A stretch of DNA of 64,000 nucleotides from Tubiluchus corallicola (lineage: Eukaryota; Priapulida; Priapulimorpha; Priapulimorphida; Tubiluchidae). The position numbers were made by a program, and so were the translations under genes. The notes below the pieces were generated by a model. That model was not told the DNA's origin and ran no database searches. It worked only from the letters and a program-made list of their open reading frames with translations. Location of the stretch: assembly GCA_030141605.1 (NCBI GenBank), contig JAQGDQ010000269.1:247541-311540 (forward strand). The letters run 5' to 3'. This document shows, piece by piece, positions 46,741-58,100 of the stretch (positions within the stretch are counted from its first letter, which is position 1; every line of letters starts with the position of its first letter).

Positions 46741-47963
46741 TCTTTCAATTGTTTTGACCTAAAGTTTAAGATGGGGTCCAGTTTTGCCTTAAGAAAGACA
46801 TAAGTGTAAAAAAAAATAAATGCCGGATGCTTTTATTTTGCAACTTACGACTGAATATATAATCTCGTGCATGTGCGGCCTCTATGTTTTGATATAGAAG
46901 TATTCTATTATTAGGAGAATAGAAAAATCGAGCAAAATTGTTTTTTGTCATTGTTCATTTTATAGATTTTCATTTTGCAAGAGCTACTTAGTCAGTTCTT
47001 TAGTAAATTTATGTAAATATTTAAGTATTTAATGTGTAATACTCAAGTGTGTTTTGTCAGGTTCTCAAAAGATTTATATAATGTTCCATAATTATGCTTG
47101 TGTGGTAATTCCTAAGTGCCTTTATATGTGCTCAGTATAGTGGTATTATGTTTAATAAAGTTCTATCGCTAGGATTTACTGTTTTACATCAAAATTGCGC
47201 AACTATGATGGTCCCTTTATATAAGTTTACATTGTATTACAAATATTTACTTCAAAATATGTGCGACTAACATAGCAAATGGCTATAAATATAGTATGTC
47301 TTAGTTTATATTATTTTAGTTTATGATTATATATCTATAAATTGGTGTTATAATTATTCAAGTGTATTGTCTGGCATCATAGTATTGTATAATGTGCAAT
47401 ACCAGGTTTAGTTTTGGTAACATTTTGTTTTCTTACTGGTATTTATGGTGGTGTCTAGCAAAAACTTTTATAGATATTTAAACTATTTGTATTTGTGGCT
47501 AATATTATTAATACTGTTGAGTTTATTTAAGTGGTATAATTATTTATTTGCCATTGAAAGGATATTGTTTATGTATTATTGTATATAGTAGCAACCACTT
47601 TAGCAATTATTAGGTAAAGCAAATGGATCAAAAGGTGTCCTGAGTGAAACAAAAATAATGAGTCCCTATTAACTTAATTTGAATCATTAGTGAATAAAGG
47701 TTTTGAGCTATAATACTTGTGTTTATTTGTTAGTTTAAAATAGTGATCTGTCTGTTTTGAGCATGTAAAAGTCTAGTTGCTTCATTTATTATCACAAATG
47801 TTTCATATCTACTACATGTATAATTAAATTCATAGTTTAGTCTATTGATTTGTGCTGAGTTTGAAAATGTTCACTGTGTGGAACATAGTAGTGATAATTC
47901 CGTCCTTTGCCAATATCATCTTGTTTTTACCATTTTGTTTGCTTATGTAACTTCATCTATGTG

Positions 47964-48040
47964 GGTTGAAAGCTGAAATGGAAAGAGCATTTGGCCTGAT
48001 GCCACAATGATGTGGGTTCGAATCCTGTTAGACTCACTAT
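47964..48040 (+). repeat. tRNA-like SINE head
   Basis: A box gaaagctgaaatggaaagag and B box gtgggttcgaatcctg at tRNA spacing. No closing acceptor stem. Confidence 0.55.
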
Positions 48041-50606
48041 TTTTCAGATACGTCCTTATTCTAAAATTTAGCTAAATTTTGTATTCCTAATAGGCCTTGA
48101 AGGCCTACTTCTGTCTGGTTGGTGTAATGCAGCTTTTCATTGTCTTTCTTAGCTTATTTCTTAAGAATCTAGATTCTTATTAATGTAAATCATACATTGT
48201 GTAATTTTAGCTCTTCCTTCTGCACTATCCAGTTCTGAAAAATATATTTATTGTTACAATAATTATACATATATGTTTTGTAGTTATTCTTTTTTAGATA
48301 ATAAAATTAATATCGTTATTCCAAATACGTCTGTTGCAAAGCAAGTTCATCAGTAAAATTTGTCGCTTAACCAATTTGCGACAAAAGAAGTATAGATAAA
48401 TAATAATGTTGCCGGTAGATGTCGCCACAGTCGTCAGTCAACATTTTATATGTTTTACCAGACGGTGGATCTGCCAATAGTAATACGTACGCTTTAATTT
48501 ACTAAAGCGTAATAACTTGTGGAAATACAATAATATTACTTTCTCCTGTAAAATTACAATAGCGACATCATCAAAACAAAAAAACAACAAACGTGAAACC
48601 ATTATAATAGGAACACTGCTCTTCTTCTTGCTTTCAGTAACAAATTACGAATAATTTAGAGGTCCTAATACTGTAGTTCTTATTATGCTAGTTACTAATA
48701 CCGCTTAGTAACAACTTTGCAGCTATATAAGCAAGATATAAGCTATCGAAATAGCAGAGATCGAAATATCATATCAATTGCACCTACAATCCTCCCGAAG
48801 CAATTCGCTCAAAGCGGTAAATTTAGACATAGATAACTTATAGGTTTAAACCTTTGTATTTGTAAATATGTGATGTCATTTGTGAAGTAGACTTTTGTAA
48901 ATGCGTTTTTCGCTCTTGTATTATTTTTTACTTCACTTGTTTTGAAGAGATTACATTTTCAATAAAATAAATACATAATTACAAAACAAGCCAGTAGGCG
49001 AGTCGATCACTGCTCATTGTTGTCCGTTGCAAGACCACCTATCAGATGGCCGCTGTTAGGAATTCGTGTTGAAAGAGTTACATGTTCGCAACTACTTTCC
49101 AGTCCACCACAGCCTGTTGTTCCATTCGACTGGTTTGTAACAATAGACCAGTTTACAGTCAAGCCGCTTGTCTAATGGAATCGCTTACTGTGAAAACTGA
49201 TGTAGAAAAATTATTGTCCTCATGCTATACCTCCACATACAATGTATATACATGTTCACTTAGCATTAAGAAATTGTTGGCCATAGTGTCGTTTACACTA
49301 TACATATGTAAAACTAAAGTACATACAGAGACTGCTTACACTGCGTAGCCCATGACCACTATTGTAGCTTATAACGTACATAGCCTCTTAGGCTGTTTTT
49401 GGCATTTTATATGGACCGTAAGAATGGCCAGAATTGTTATTAATTTTGAGATTTGAGATATACTTTGAAATTAGACAAAATATTTTACAGGATTACATAG
49501 AGACCAAAATGAGTGACGCTTAACGTTCTGCAATCACAACTCTGTCAAAACGGTGCCAATAAATCCCATTTGGCACTAATGAGGGTTAATCTTGTCAAAC
49601 AAAGTAGGTACCTACTACATGTTTTCATTACTTAGAGTTCGTGCAATAACACAGTGAAACTTGCGTTAATGGCACGTTTTGAATATGTGGTGATGTAGTG
49701 TCAACATTTAGGCCCATTTTGTGTCGTGAACCTTTAGGCCTGTTTAGTGTCACATTGCTGTACAACGGTGTTCATTACATGAAAGGTGAATTATAGCGTA
49801 TTTAGTGTAATGGAATCTTGTGGCAAGTGATTGAAATTTTAAAACTTATATGTATATTATCAAAGTTAACTTCTATGTAAAAAGTTACTAAAATGCTAGC
49901 GAATGAATGATTACTGACTGTTATAGGCTGTTAGATACCACGTATTGCTACAATGGATTACATCAGATGAGAAACAGGTCAAGTGTGTACCAGCTGATGC
50001 CTATTTTTCTTCTGTTGTTATCGGCACTCCACGTTTTTTCTTGCTGACACTTTGGTTTTTGTTGTGAACGAGTTGAAATTGTTTTGAAATTTGGTGACTG
50101 CTGTTGCGGCAGGCTTCGAACACGAGGATTACAGTAGCCCTTAAAGATTACATCATTGCAGTGGTGCGAGAAATTTGAAAGTTTTATTACTGAAATTAGA
50201 GAGCAAAAACTTGAGAATAAAGCTCACTCACGGACAGGCTGCTTTCTTGAAGTAAAATTGAATGCAATATTTTTATATATCGCCAACACACCTATAACAG
50301 GTCCTAAATTTTATGTATATTATTATAATGGTGCTGCTTTGAGAAAGAAAAAAACAAGAACAAGTGACTAACAACAGAACTGATTTTTATATTACTAGAC
50401 TTCAAGAAATTAGCAAAGTACAAAACAGTAAGAAAATAATTTGACAAACTAAAGTAAGAAAAAACATCCGTAATCCACTAATAAAACTTAAATATAAAGC
50501 CCCTGCAAGTATAAAATTCAGGGTACAACTTAAAACGAAATTCATTTGTAAATTGAAGCAATTAAAGAAAAACAGAGCCCAATGTTAAACTATAGTATTG
50601 TATTCG

Positions 50607-50635
50607 TATTGGGTAGTATAGTATACTACCCAATA
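50607..50635. repeat. Perfect palindrome with 14-bp arms
   Basis: TATTGGGTAGTATA, one G, then TATACTACCCAATA. Confidence 0.9.
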
Positions 50636-51737
50636 AAGTATTGAAAAGGGAACGTGCTATTTTGAAGAATGATGCCAAGTTTATGCGAAGGGGGAGTTCT
50701 CACACTGAACCCGTTGACATGAGTGGAGTAGGCTCTGGGCGAATTTTAAGGAAATATTTACGTCCACGGCCGAGCAATACCTAACGTTAAATGTAAATAT
50801 TTACTATCCTAAAATAACATGTCACAAAGTGGTAAGCAGCCTAGGTATCTACGAGAACACACCTAGACGACGACTGGTTCTTTTGGATATCATTACTGTT
50901 CAAATTACTTCGAGCGTTGCTTTACTGTTAAACTCTTAAGAATCTTTTCTCTGATGTCTTTAGTAACTTAGCAGATGATTCAATCTGACTTTACCACTTG
51001 TTTAAGCAAGTGAAAAACATATTTATTGGGTATAATAACAAATTTCACAAGGGAAATTATATTTAACAGGTACTATATAAAATACAATAGTGCATTAAAA
51101 GGGTTAGTTCCTACCCCCTTACACTACCAGCTTTTCAGACTCTTTCTATCTTCAACAGCATCACGTTCGTAAGATGTCAGCGCGTAGATAGGAGTGCCAT
51201 CGAGCTCTCTGCTATTGCAAAGCGTAAGCCTGTTCCATGTGTTTCCACCAGAGCTCCATATTCTGCACATGACTTCCACTAACCACAGGTCACACGTCCA
51301 TAAACGTGTCCGTCGGAATGTTGTACAGTTGGCGTCTCCGCTAAACAGGTCGCACAGAGAATCCGTGTCAGATTGTCGGTTAGGACCTCACTGCTGTGTG
51401 GTCGCCTCCCATACCTTGAAACGCAGCAATGGCTATTTATCTTCACATTAGTCCATATGGTTTCTTTGTGCTTTAGCAACTCGTTAAAGTCGATTCTTAT
51501 GGGACTAGCAACCATCGGTCAGTATTATAACATTTACATGACGACCAAACTGCCGTTTTTATCCTATAAAAGTCACGGATCCAATTTTACAGATCTGCTA
51601 TTCGTATGAATTCAATGTCTGTCTTGGTGCATCGGTCAGCCTCACTTTTCTCGCGTACATTGTTGATTCGGGTACTGGATGAAGCCCAACCCGGGAACTT
51701 AACAGATTAAACCTATTATATACTCATTAACACATTA

Positions 51738-51913
51738 CGTTTTATATCTAAAGAGAAGTCAATTTAGTCTCTATAAGGCATGGGAACTGTACAGTTTAGA
51801 AACTAATTTTGAACGGTGAAAGTGTATTTCACAGTTCAAAATTAGTTTCTAAACTGTACAGTTGCCATGCCTTATAGAGATTAAATTGACGGCTTCTCTT
51901 TAGATATAAAACG
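51738..51913. mobile_element. Hairpin MITE, 176 bp, TA duplication
   Basis: Arms of about 80 bp begin CGTTTTATATCTAAAGAGAA and end with its inverse TTCTCTTTAGATATAAAACG, with near-perfect pairing inward to attttgaac/gttcaaaat around a loop of about 20 bases. TA at 51736-51737 and 51914-51915. Structure fits a Tc1/mariner-type MITE. Near identity of the arms implies youth or gene conversion. Confidence 0.88.
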
Positions 51914-52019
51914 TAAAATGATTATTAAAGTTACAAAAACAATTTAATATTTCTGGGAGGTAACAGTAAATGAGATAATAATGCATTACTTGCATATTTT
52001 GGCTAGTTTATTGTATCGG

Positions 52020-52185
52020 AACATTACAAATGACTCACGTGAAAGAATTATTTACGCAGAAGCGTTATTTTACGTTTACCTGTTTAGTTCCTGGCTGTTC
52101 CATGTATTTCGCCATTCGCTAGTTAGATGGGTACTAGCGCCTGCATTTTATTGCTTGAAAACACCTCACTGGTAAATTCAAGCAA
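52020..52185 (+). repeat. Dispersed repeat R2, partial copy C
   Basis: atgactcacgtgaaagaatt and catgtatttcgccattcgct with agttagatggg match the left part of copy A; the right part is missing. Confidence 0.65.
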
Positions 52186-53426
52186 TAAACGCATCCATTC
52201 AGTAACCAAACAAAGTAATTACTTAGCCATAGCGAATAAGGATGTCAGTAACGCGGAAACATTAGTACTGGAGTGAACTTCGTTGTCATCATTCATGCAA
52301 ATGAAAATAACTCTAATTACACGTGTACATAATTGCACGCAAAGGTTACTTTAGGTACGTGAACTAAATACAAGTATAGTTAGCAAGCAAGTTAGTTAGC
52401 TATCGAGTTAAACATTTATAAATCAAAACTTGCGGGTTTATATGTGAACGATATATGAGAATAAACGATTACAAAGAAAAACGAATATTAGTAGCTAGAA
52501 AAATTAATTTGCACGTACAGCTTTGACACGTTTTGACAGCTTGAAAAACACGTTTTTACAAAAAATAGTTACAAAAAACTTTTGAAGTTTAAATAATCCT
52601 CTTCGCGATAGTTATCTCAATATCGTTACCGTTATTGTTGTTTTTGCTGACCGTTTTTGTTCTTTATTTTGATTTTATTTGCTGGATATATCGCTGTTAT
52701 AGTTGAGCCATAATTATCGATTATTAGATTAATCTGATTGTTGCTACTTTTAGTTCGATCTTACAAAAATTTCTAACGTTTGTTCTTTCTCCTTTACCTG
52801 TTTGTTATTGTTGTACTGCTGGTACTTTTTTCTCTCTTTTTTGTCTGCTCATCCGTTCAATGATCATTTTAATGCTTTTAAGAAACTTTTAGTGACATAG
52901 GATGGAGAGTCTTGCAAGTGTTCTCATTGTAATTATGTATAATGTTCTGCTAAATTTCTGTCTACCTGTGTATTCTGTGCAGCTTAAACCCCTATAATTT
53001 TAGTTAGGCTTTATTTTAAAAGTCAAATCAACTTTTATTGAGTGTTTTACAGGGTGAATGCTTTTATAGGTATATTTGTATTTATTAAATATTCTTTAAC
53101 AGTCGGTTGTAAAAGCTTGATAGCTTACGTTTATAGTTAGTATGATCCGCCTTAAAATAAACTATATTCTACCGTCTGTAGCCAGTCATTCGTCAATGAC
53201 AACGATGCATTTTAATTTGCTTTTATAAATTATGCCCGGTCCACATGACCAGTCAGAACACAAGCTGACATTCAAAACTCTGAAGGTTTCATTAAAATCA
53301 GTGTAAACTGAATGTGCTGATTATCGATTGCTATAATCCATATTACAGTGAGAGCCATCTGATCAGTTGAACAGATTCCGATGACTTGAAATGGACCAGT
53401 GTTGTTTAATTTTGAAGTTCTTCAAA

Positions 53427-53760
53427 GCGACAATGACAACAACAATAATGATGATGACGATGGTAAAGACAACAAAAGCAGCAAGCAAGCAGCTAATATG
53501 CAACAAGAATACCAACAACAGCAGCAACAGCAACTATAATTACGACGGCATCTATATTCACAACAACAACAAAAAGACAGAAGTAACAATGGTGACATAT
53601 GATGCTGCTGCTGCTGATGGTGATGATGATTGTAGTGATGGTGGTGGTAGGAATCACAACAAAAAAGAGCGAGCAAGAAACAGACAAATAACGATAACAA
53701 TGACAAATAACAAACAACAGACAAACAAACGAAGAGGAAGCGAGCAAAGAACAAATAAAA
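53427..53760. repeat. Trinucleotide-rich low-complexity DNA (AAC/ATG/CAG types)
   Basis: Interrupted AAC, GAT and CAG triplets. Open frames on both strands (Asn/Thr-rich on +, Cys/Ser/Leu-rich on -) arise from the composition. Confidence 0.8.
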
Positions 53761-53814
53761 ACAAATGTAACAATATGGCCCTCTGTAACTTGTTCGAGTA
53801 GGTTATATAAAATA

Positions 53815-54062
53815 TATTTTCGTAGTACAAAACTTTTCTTGTACCAATTTTCTCTGTATCGAATTTTCCTAGTGACAAACTTGTTCCGTACCATTTTACC
53901 TTGTACGCCAAGCTTCGTTTACCACATTTACTAGTACCGTATTTTCTCTGTACCAACTTTTCCCAGTATCATAATTACCGTGTACTAAATATTCCTAGTA
54001 TTTTCCCAGCACCAAAATTTCCTCGTATCATTATTACTCGGACCAAACTTACCTGTTACTGC
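53815..54062 (+). repeat. Degenerate 16-bp minisatellite
   Basis: About 15 units of consensus TTTTCCTAGTACCAAA, such as ttttcttgtaccaa, ttttctctgtatcgaa, ttttctctgtaccaac, ttttcccagtatcata, ttttcccagcaccaaa. Lies 440 bp upstream of the ZIP start codon. Confidence 0.8.
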
Positions 54063-54499
54063 ACACCCTTCAAAGCATATTTAGCTTTCGTGACATAAAA
54101 ACATAAGATCAAATCAAAGAAAAAAAGTCACAATTCAGATGTTACTGTTATACAGTTGCATCAATATGTCAATATAACATCTGCCCAGCAGACCAGTAAA
54201 GGGATTGGTGAGTGGATGAGTGGCAGCAAATATGCAACATAAACAAAAAGATATTTTGTCATATTAATGTCATTTGTGGTGTCATTCGTCTTCTGACACG
54301 ACTTGTTACCTCTTCACTCCATGTTGCCCTGTCTCCTGAAATATCCTATTGTTATTGGTATTACATTTAGTAGCAAAGAATTCACGTGACGTTTTGTTGC
54401 TGTTTTTCAGTGCGCCTTCCTGCAAGTTACGGAAAATATAGCAATAAACGTTCAAGTTTAAAGTTTGCGATGGAAAGATTTTAAAACAGTGAACCAAAA

Positions 54500-55117
54500 A
54501 TGACAAAATTCGCTCGCACTCGCTTGATTAAGTACATTCTGGCATTTATTACTATATTGGCAATAACAAAAGCTGATGATCCTGCTGATAATGATGTACT
54601 TAATGACAGTTATAACCTTACCAAAACAGTCACACATCACGAAGATGCTCTTCCTGAATTTGATAAAAATGACGATGCTGCCGTAACGAGTTTGCCACAA
54701 AAAGATCGTGACCAGAGAAACCACTATAGCCATAGCAGTTCTGGTCATCACGCGGGGGCTTCAAATCGCACAATTCACGAAAGTTCGATTTTTATAGCCG
54801 AAATTTTTAACAAATACGGACGCGAACACGTGATGGACTTCGAAGGTTTCGAACACCTGCTGGCTAACCTTGGCTTGACCAGTTTCACCCTGAATGATCA
54901 CACGATGTTCGAACACTTACAGTCAAATGAATCTCTCCATTCCTCGCATAATCATACCTCGGAAAACGACCTGGAACCAGGAGAAGTGAGAGAAGAAAGT
55001 GCTGTGAGGAAAAAGCGCTACACGCATCTACCCAAAGGGAATCACTTAGGATCTCGACATGGTCATCCTGATATAACTCCAGATAATGACAACGTAATTT
55101 TAACACTACAAAAACAG
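54500..55117 (+). CDS. SLC39A6/10: ZIP exon 1: signal peptide and His-rich ectodomain
   Basis: 206 codons from ATG, donor gtattc at 55118, phase 0. Acidic ectodomain with SNRT, NESL and NHTS glycosylation sites. Confidence 0.85.
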
Positions 55118-58100
55118 GTATTCGCATATAATTATCATTGTAATTATACAAGAATGTTTATTTTCTTATTTCAAAAGGTAGATTATAATATTTAGATAAA
55201 AAGTGTTGTGCATATGTGAACAATTAAAAACCGTTTAACAAGTGGGCTTGGGGCACAATATAGACTAAAGACATTAGCCTAAAAACTATACTATGGCCTA
55301 AGCATAAAATCATTATTGCAGCGCGTGTAATTTGTTGTTGCTTAGGTATAAATTTTTGCCAACTTTCAAACTTTTGCATAGTATCTTACTGTACCTCCAT
55401 TTCTTGAGCGGCCAATGGCCTTGTTTTGGGTGTCTTAAAATACGAGTTGCAAACATTAACCCCTTCTCAAATCGTTTTAGTCAGCTATCTTTGACTTCTT
55501 GGCCTGATACTGCAGGTCGTAACCCTTAAATTACTGTGTGTAATTATTGTATTAACTTAAATTACTGTATTAACCCACAACCTGTCTACAGATTCACAAC
55601 TTCTAATTGTGTATGAAGTGTTGCTGAAACGCGAGGCTTTACCGCTCCGCCGGTCATTGAGCGTTTTTCCCGTACTTTTAACGCAAGGTTTCTTATATTT
55701 ACCAAATCTCCATCTACATGGAGGCGTGACCCAGACGCGGCTAAGTTTTTAGGTGCGTTGTTTTGGGGACACGCAAGTGGTAATTTTCCCATCGTTATCT
55801 ACGTAGTAGATTTGAAGACTTTGGTATGACCATAACTTCACTGAGGCAGTAACCTATTCATATTTTCAATCATTGCTGGTCAGAAACAACAAATGGGTGT
55901 CTTTGTGCAGCTGTTTGTTTTATTAGTAGCATCTTATCACACAAGATATACAGCGTTTATCATTTTATTGGTTTAGACATAATAAATACGTTTCCTCAAA
56001 TTAACTCATAACCTTCGTCTTGGTAGAGGCGTTTGTAAAAGAGTTGCGTCATTTTATGTTATGTTTTTTTTTTATTTATTTTCACATTCATAAAAAAATA
56101 TACATAAAAAATAACTGTAAAACAATAGAAATATGAATGTGGGAAGAGAGGTAAAGAGACAAGCTGCATACATCTGTCGTACACAAGCCATTTATCAAAA
56201 TTCAAAATCTTCAATCTATTTTTGAAAAGTTGAGCATTGCCTGTATTGACGAAAGGTGCATCATTTACCGAACTGAGTAGGGAATTCCATATAATCAAAC
56301 AATACGGTTAGAGAAGAAACCCATAACCTTTCTTATTCGTTCTACGAACACACAGCTTGAGACTATGGTTATTTTTGCCGTATCATTGAGAGCTCTTGTA
56401 TAAAAATTTCGGGATCTAAATCAACATCCCTATGAATTATTTTATTACACATGACCAAATCGTTTAGTAGATTGTAACTCGGTTACGTCTCTTCTCATAC
56501 AGCCATAAATTTCCGTCCAAGACGCTAAATAATCGCCTCTATGACGTTTTTTCTTTATTGTGTTCCTGCAATGAGCAAAAAATGGCCATTTTTGGAGGCT
56601 TTTCATCGCCCTTCCTAGAGCCACACCATTTGATGTCGGGCTTTTTCCCTACCTCAGAAGTCAGCATAGGAATGAACGTATACGATAGGAACTTATGCTG
56701 CTGTGCACACTTTCACAAACTATCACATCTTGCTCATATTTTTTATAACTTTATTGTCGCTGCAGATAATGAAATCTAATGTGACTTTGAAGCCAGTAAT
56801 TTCAGTTTTATATATTTTACAAACTAAGGAGTGGTTGATAGTTGTCCATTTTTCATTTCTGCCATCACGCATGAGAGGACATATCAATAGTTTAAATAGA
56901 TTAATATAATGGCTGACCGAAGGGAGCATGTAATACATATTAAATGAACTTTCAAATCAAAAATTTTCTCTGTGAAATTCGACTGCGTAGAGAATTCTTA
57001 GCTTGCATATTTATTATTTTTTGCTGGCTGGCAAAATGGTGGTGTCAAGACGCCAGATTAAATCATATGGCAAACTAACCGTGATTAAGCGGCTCAAAAT
57101 CTTGAAGCCCATTAACTTCGTTTTATGCCGACTTATGCGATTTTACCCATGGCCATTACAGACCACTACATTATCTTCTGAGTCACAGTAGTTATGAAAC
57201 AACATATTTGAAAACTTGCTACTTCCATACAAATGTTGAGTTAAAATTTTACGCCAGTAGTTGTAGAAAAATAAAAGAAATAAATTCGGGCTTCGGAGAT
57301 CGGATGCTACATATCGCTCTTATCTCTAGTAACTTCTTTCATTCAAAACTGAATGTTGTCGAGTGGCGCTATTGTCTGGACTGAAACTTAGCCTACGTAT
57401 TAAAAAATAAAAGGTCGAGTTCGGAGATCGGATCAACCTGTCGCTCCCGTCTCGCAAACGGGCGCATGCACAGTTACAGCTGGGTTCATCACAGTGTAAA
57501 TCATAGCTTACCCTCCTATTACCTATTCTGTGGTTCTCCGGTTCACAGCTGGCTGCACGATGCACCTTGTGGCTTACAACAGTGAACGGCTGATCGTTGA
57601 AAGGATAAGCCCTTGCTGAGGCAACATTTGCTTGACTGAAGAAGCAAGGATCTACCACAACTCTTCCCAATAAACTTAATCTTATCAAAATGTATATATG
57701 AGCAAATAACTTCTAAAACAACAACTTGTGGCGTCTTAGTTGCGTTGTGAAGCTTCTATTAAACAACTTAGTTACAACGTTTAACGTTATTTTCCATTAT
57801 GTTATCAAGTTGCTATGAAAGCCAAGTCAAACATTTGTTCAAAATTATCAGCAATGGGACCAGAATTTTATTGTTTTGTCAAATGCAAATGTCAAATATT
57901 AATTTTTGTCAACTGCAATCTTGAAAATGTGCGCCAGAACCTAGTTTGATTTTCAAATGGTTGTAAATAATTAAATATCGTTTCAACGGTTTGTTAGGCT
58001 TCGGAATGGAATAAATGTGATTGATCCATTCTGTAGACGATACTTACACCGGCTTTCCGAGTTACATAAGCTCCGCTGACATCGTTTAAATATGATTATA

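Larger units (their letters stand above)
45111..54499. other. Intergenic region before the ZIP gene
   Basis: Holds the repeats listed separately (45475, 46300, 47964, 50607, 51738, 52020, 53427, 53815). Between them the sequence is AT-rich with no convincing gene; ORFs are short or low-complexity. A doubled ttttggggaaaa lies near 45160 and 45215. Confidence 0.5.

Noticed and set aside
47964-48040. Functional tRNA gene
   Set aside because: A and B boxes are present, but acceptor stem and anticodon arm do not pair; SINE head more likely.
51194-51609. Overlapping 78-85 codon ORFs on both strands
   Set aside because: Open in several frames at once with no recognisable motif; chance in a locally GC-richer stretch.
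53391-53956. Asn/Thr-rich ORF on + and Cys/Leu-rich ORFs on -
   Set aside because: Low-complexity triplet DNA with open frames on both strands; no splice or homology support.
57285-57440. Twice-occurring ttcggagatcggat (57293 and 57421)
   Set aside because: A short match without clear extension; not enough to call a repeat.
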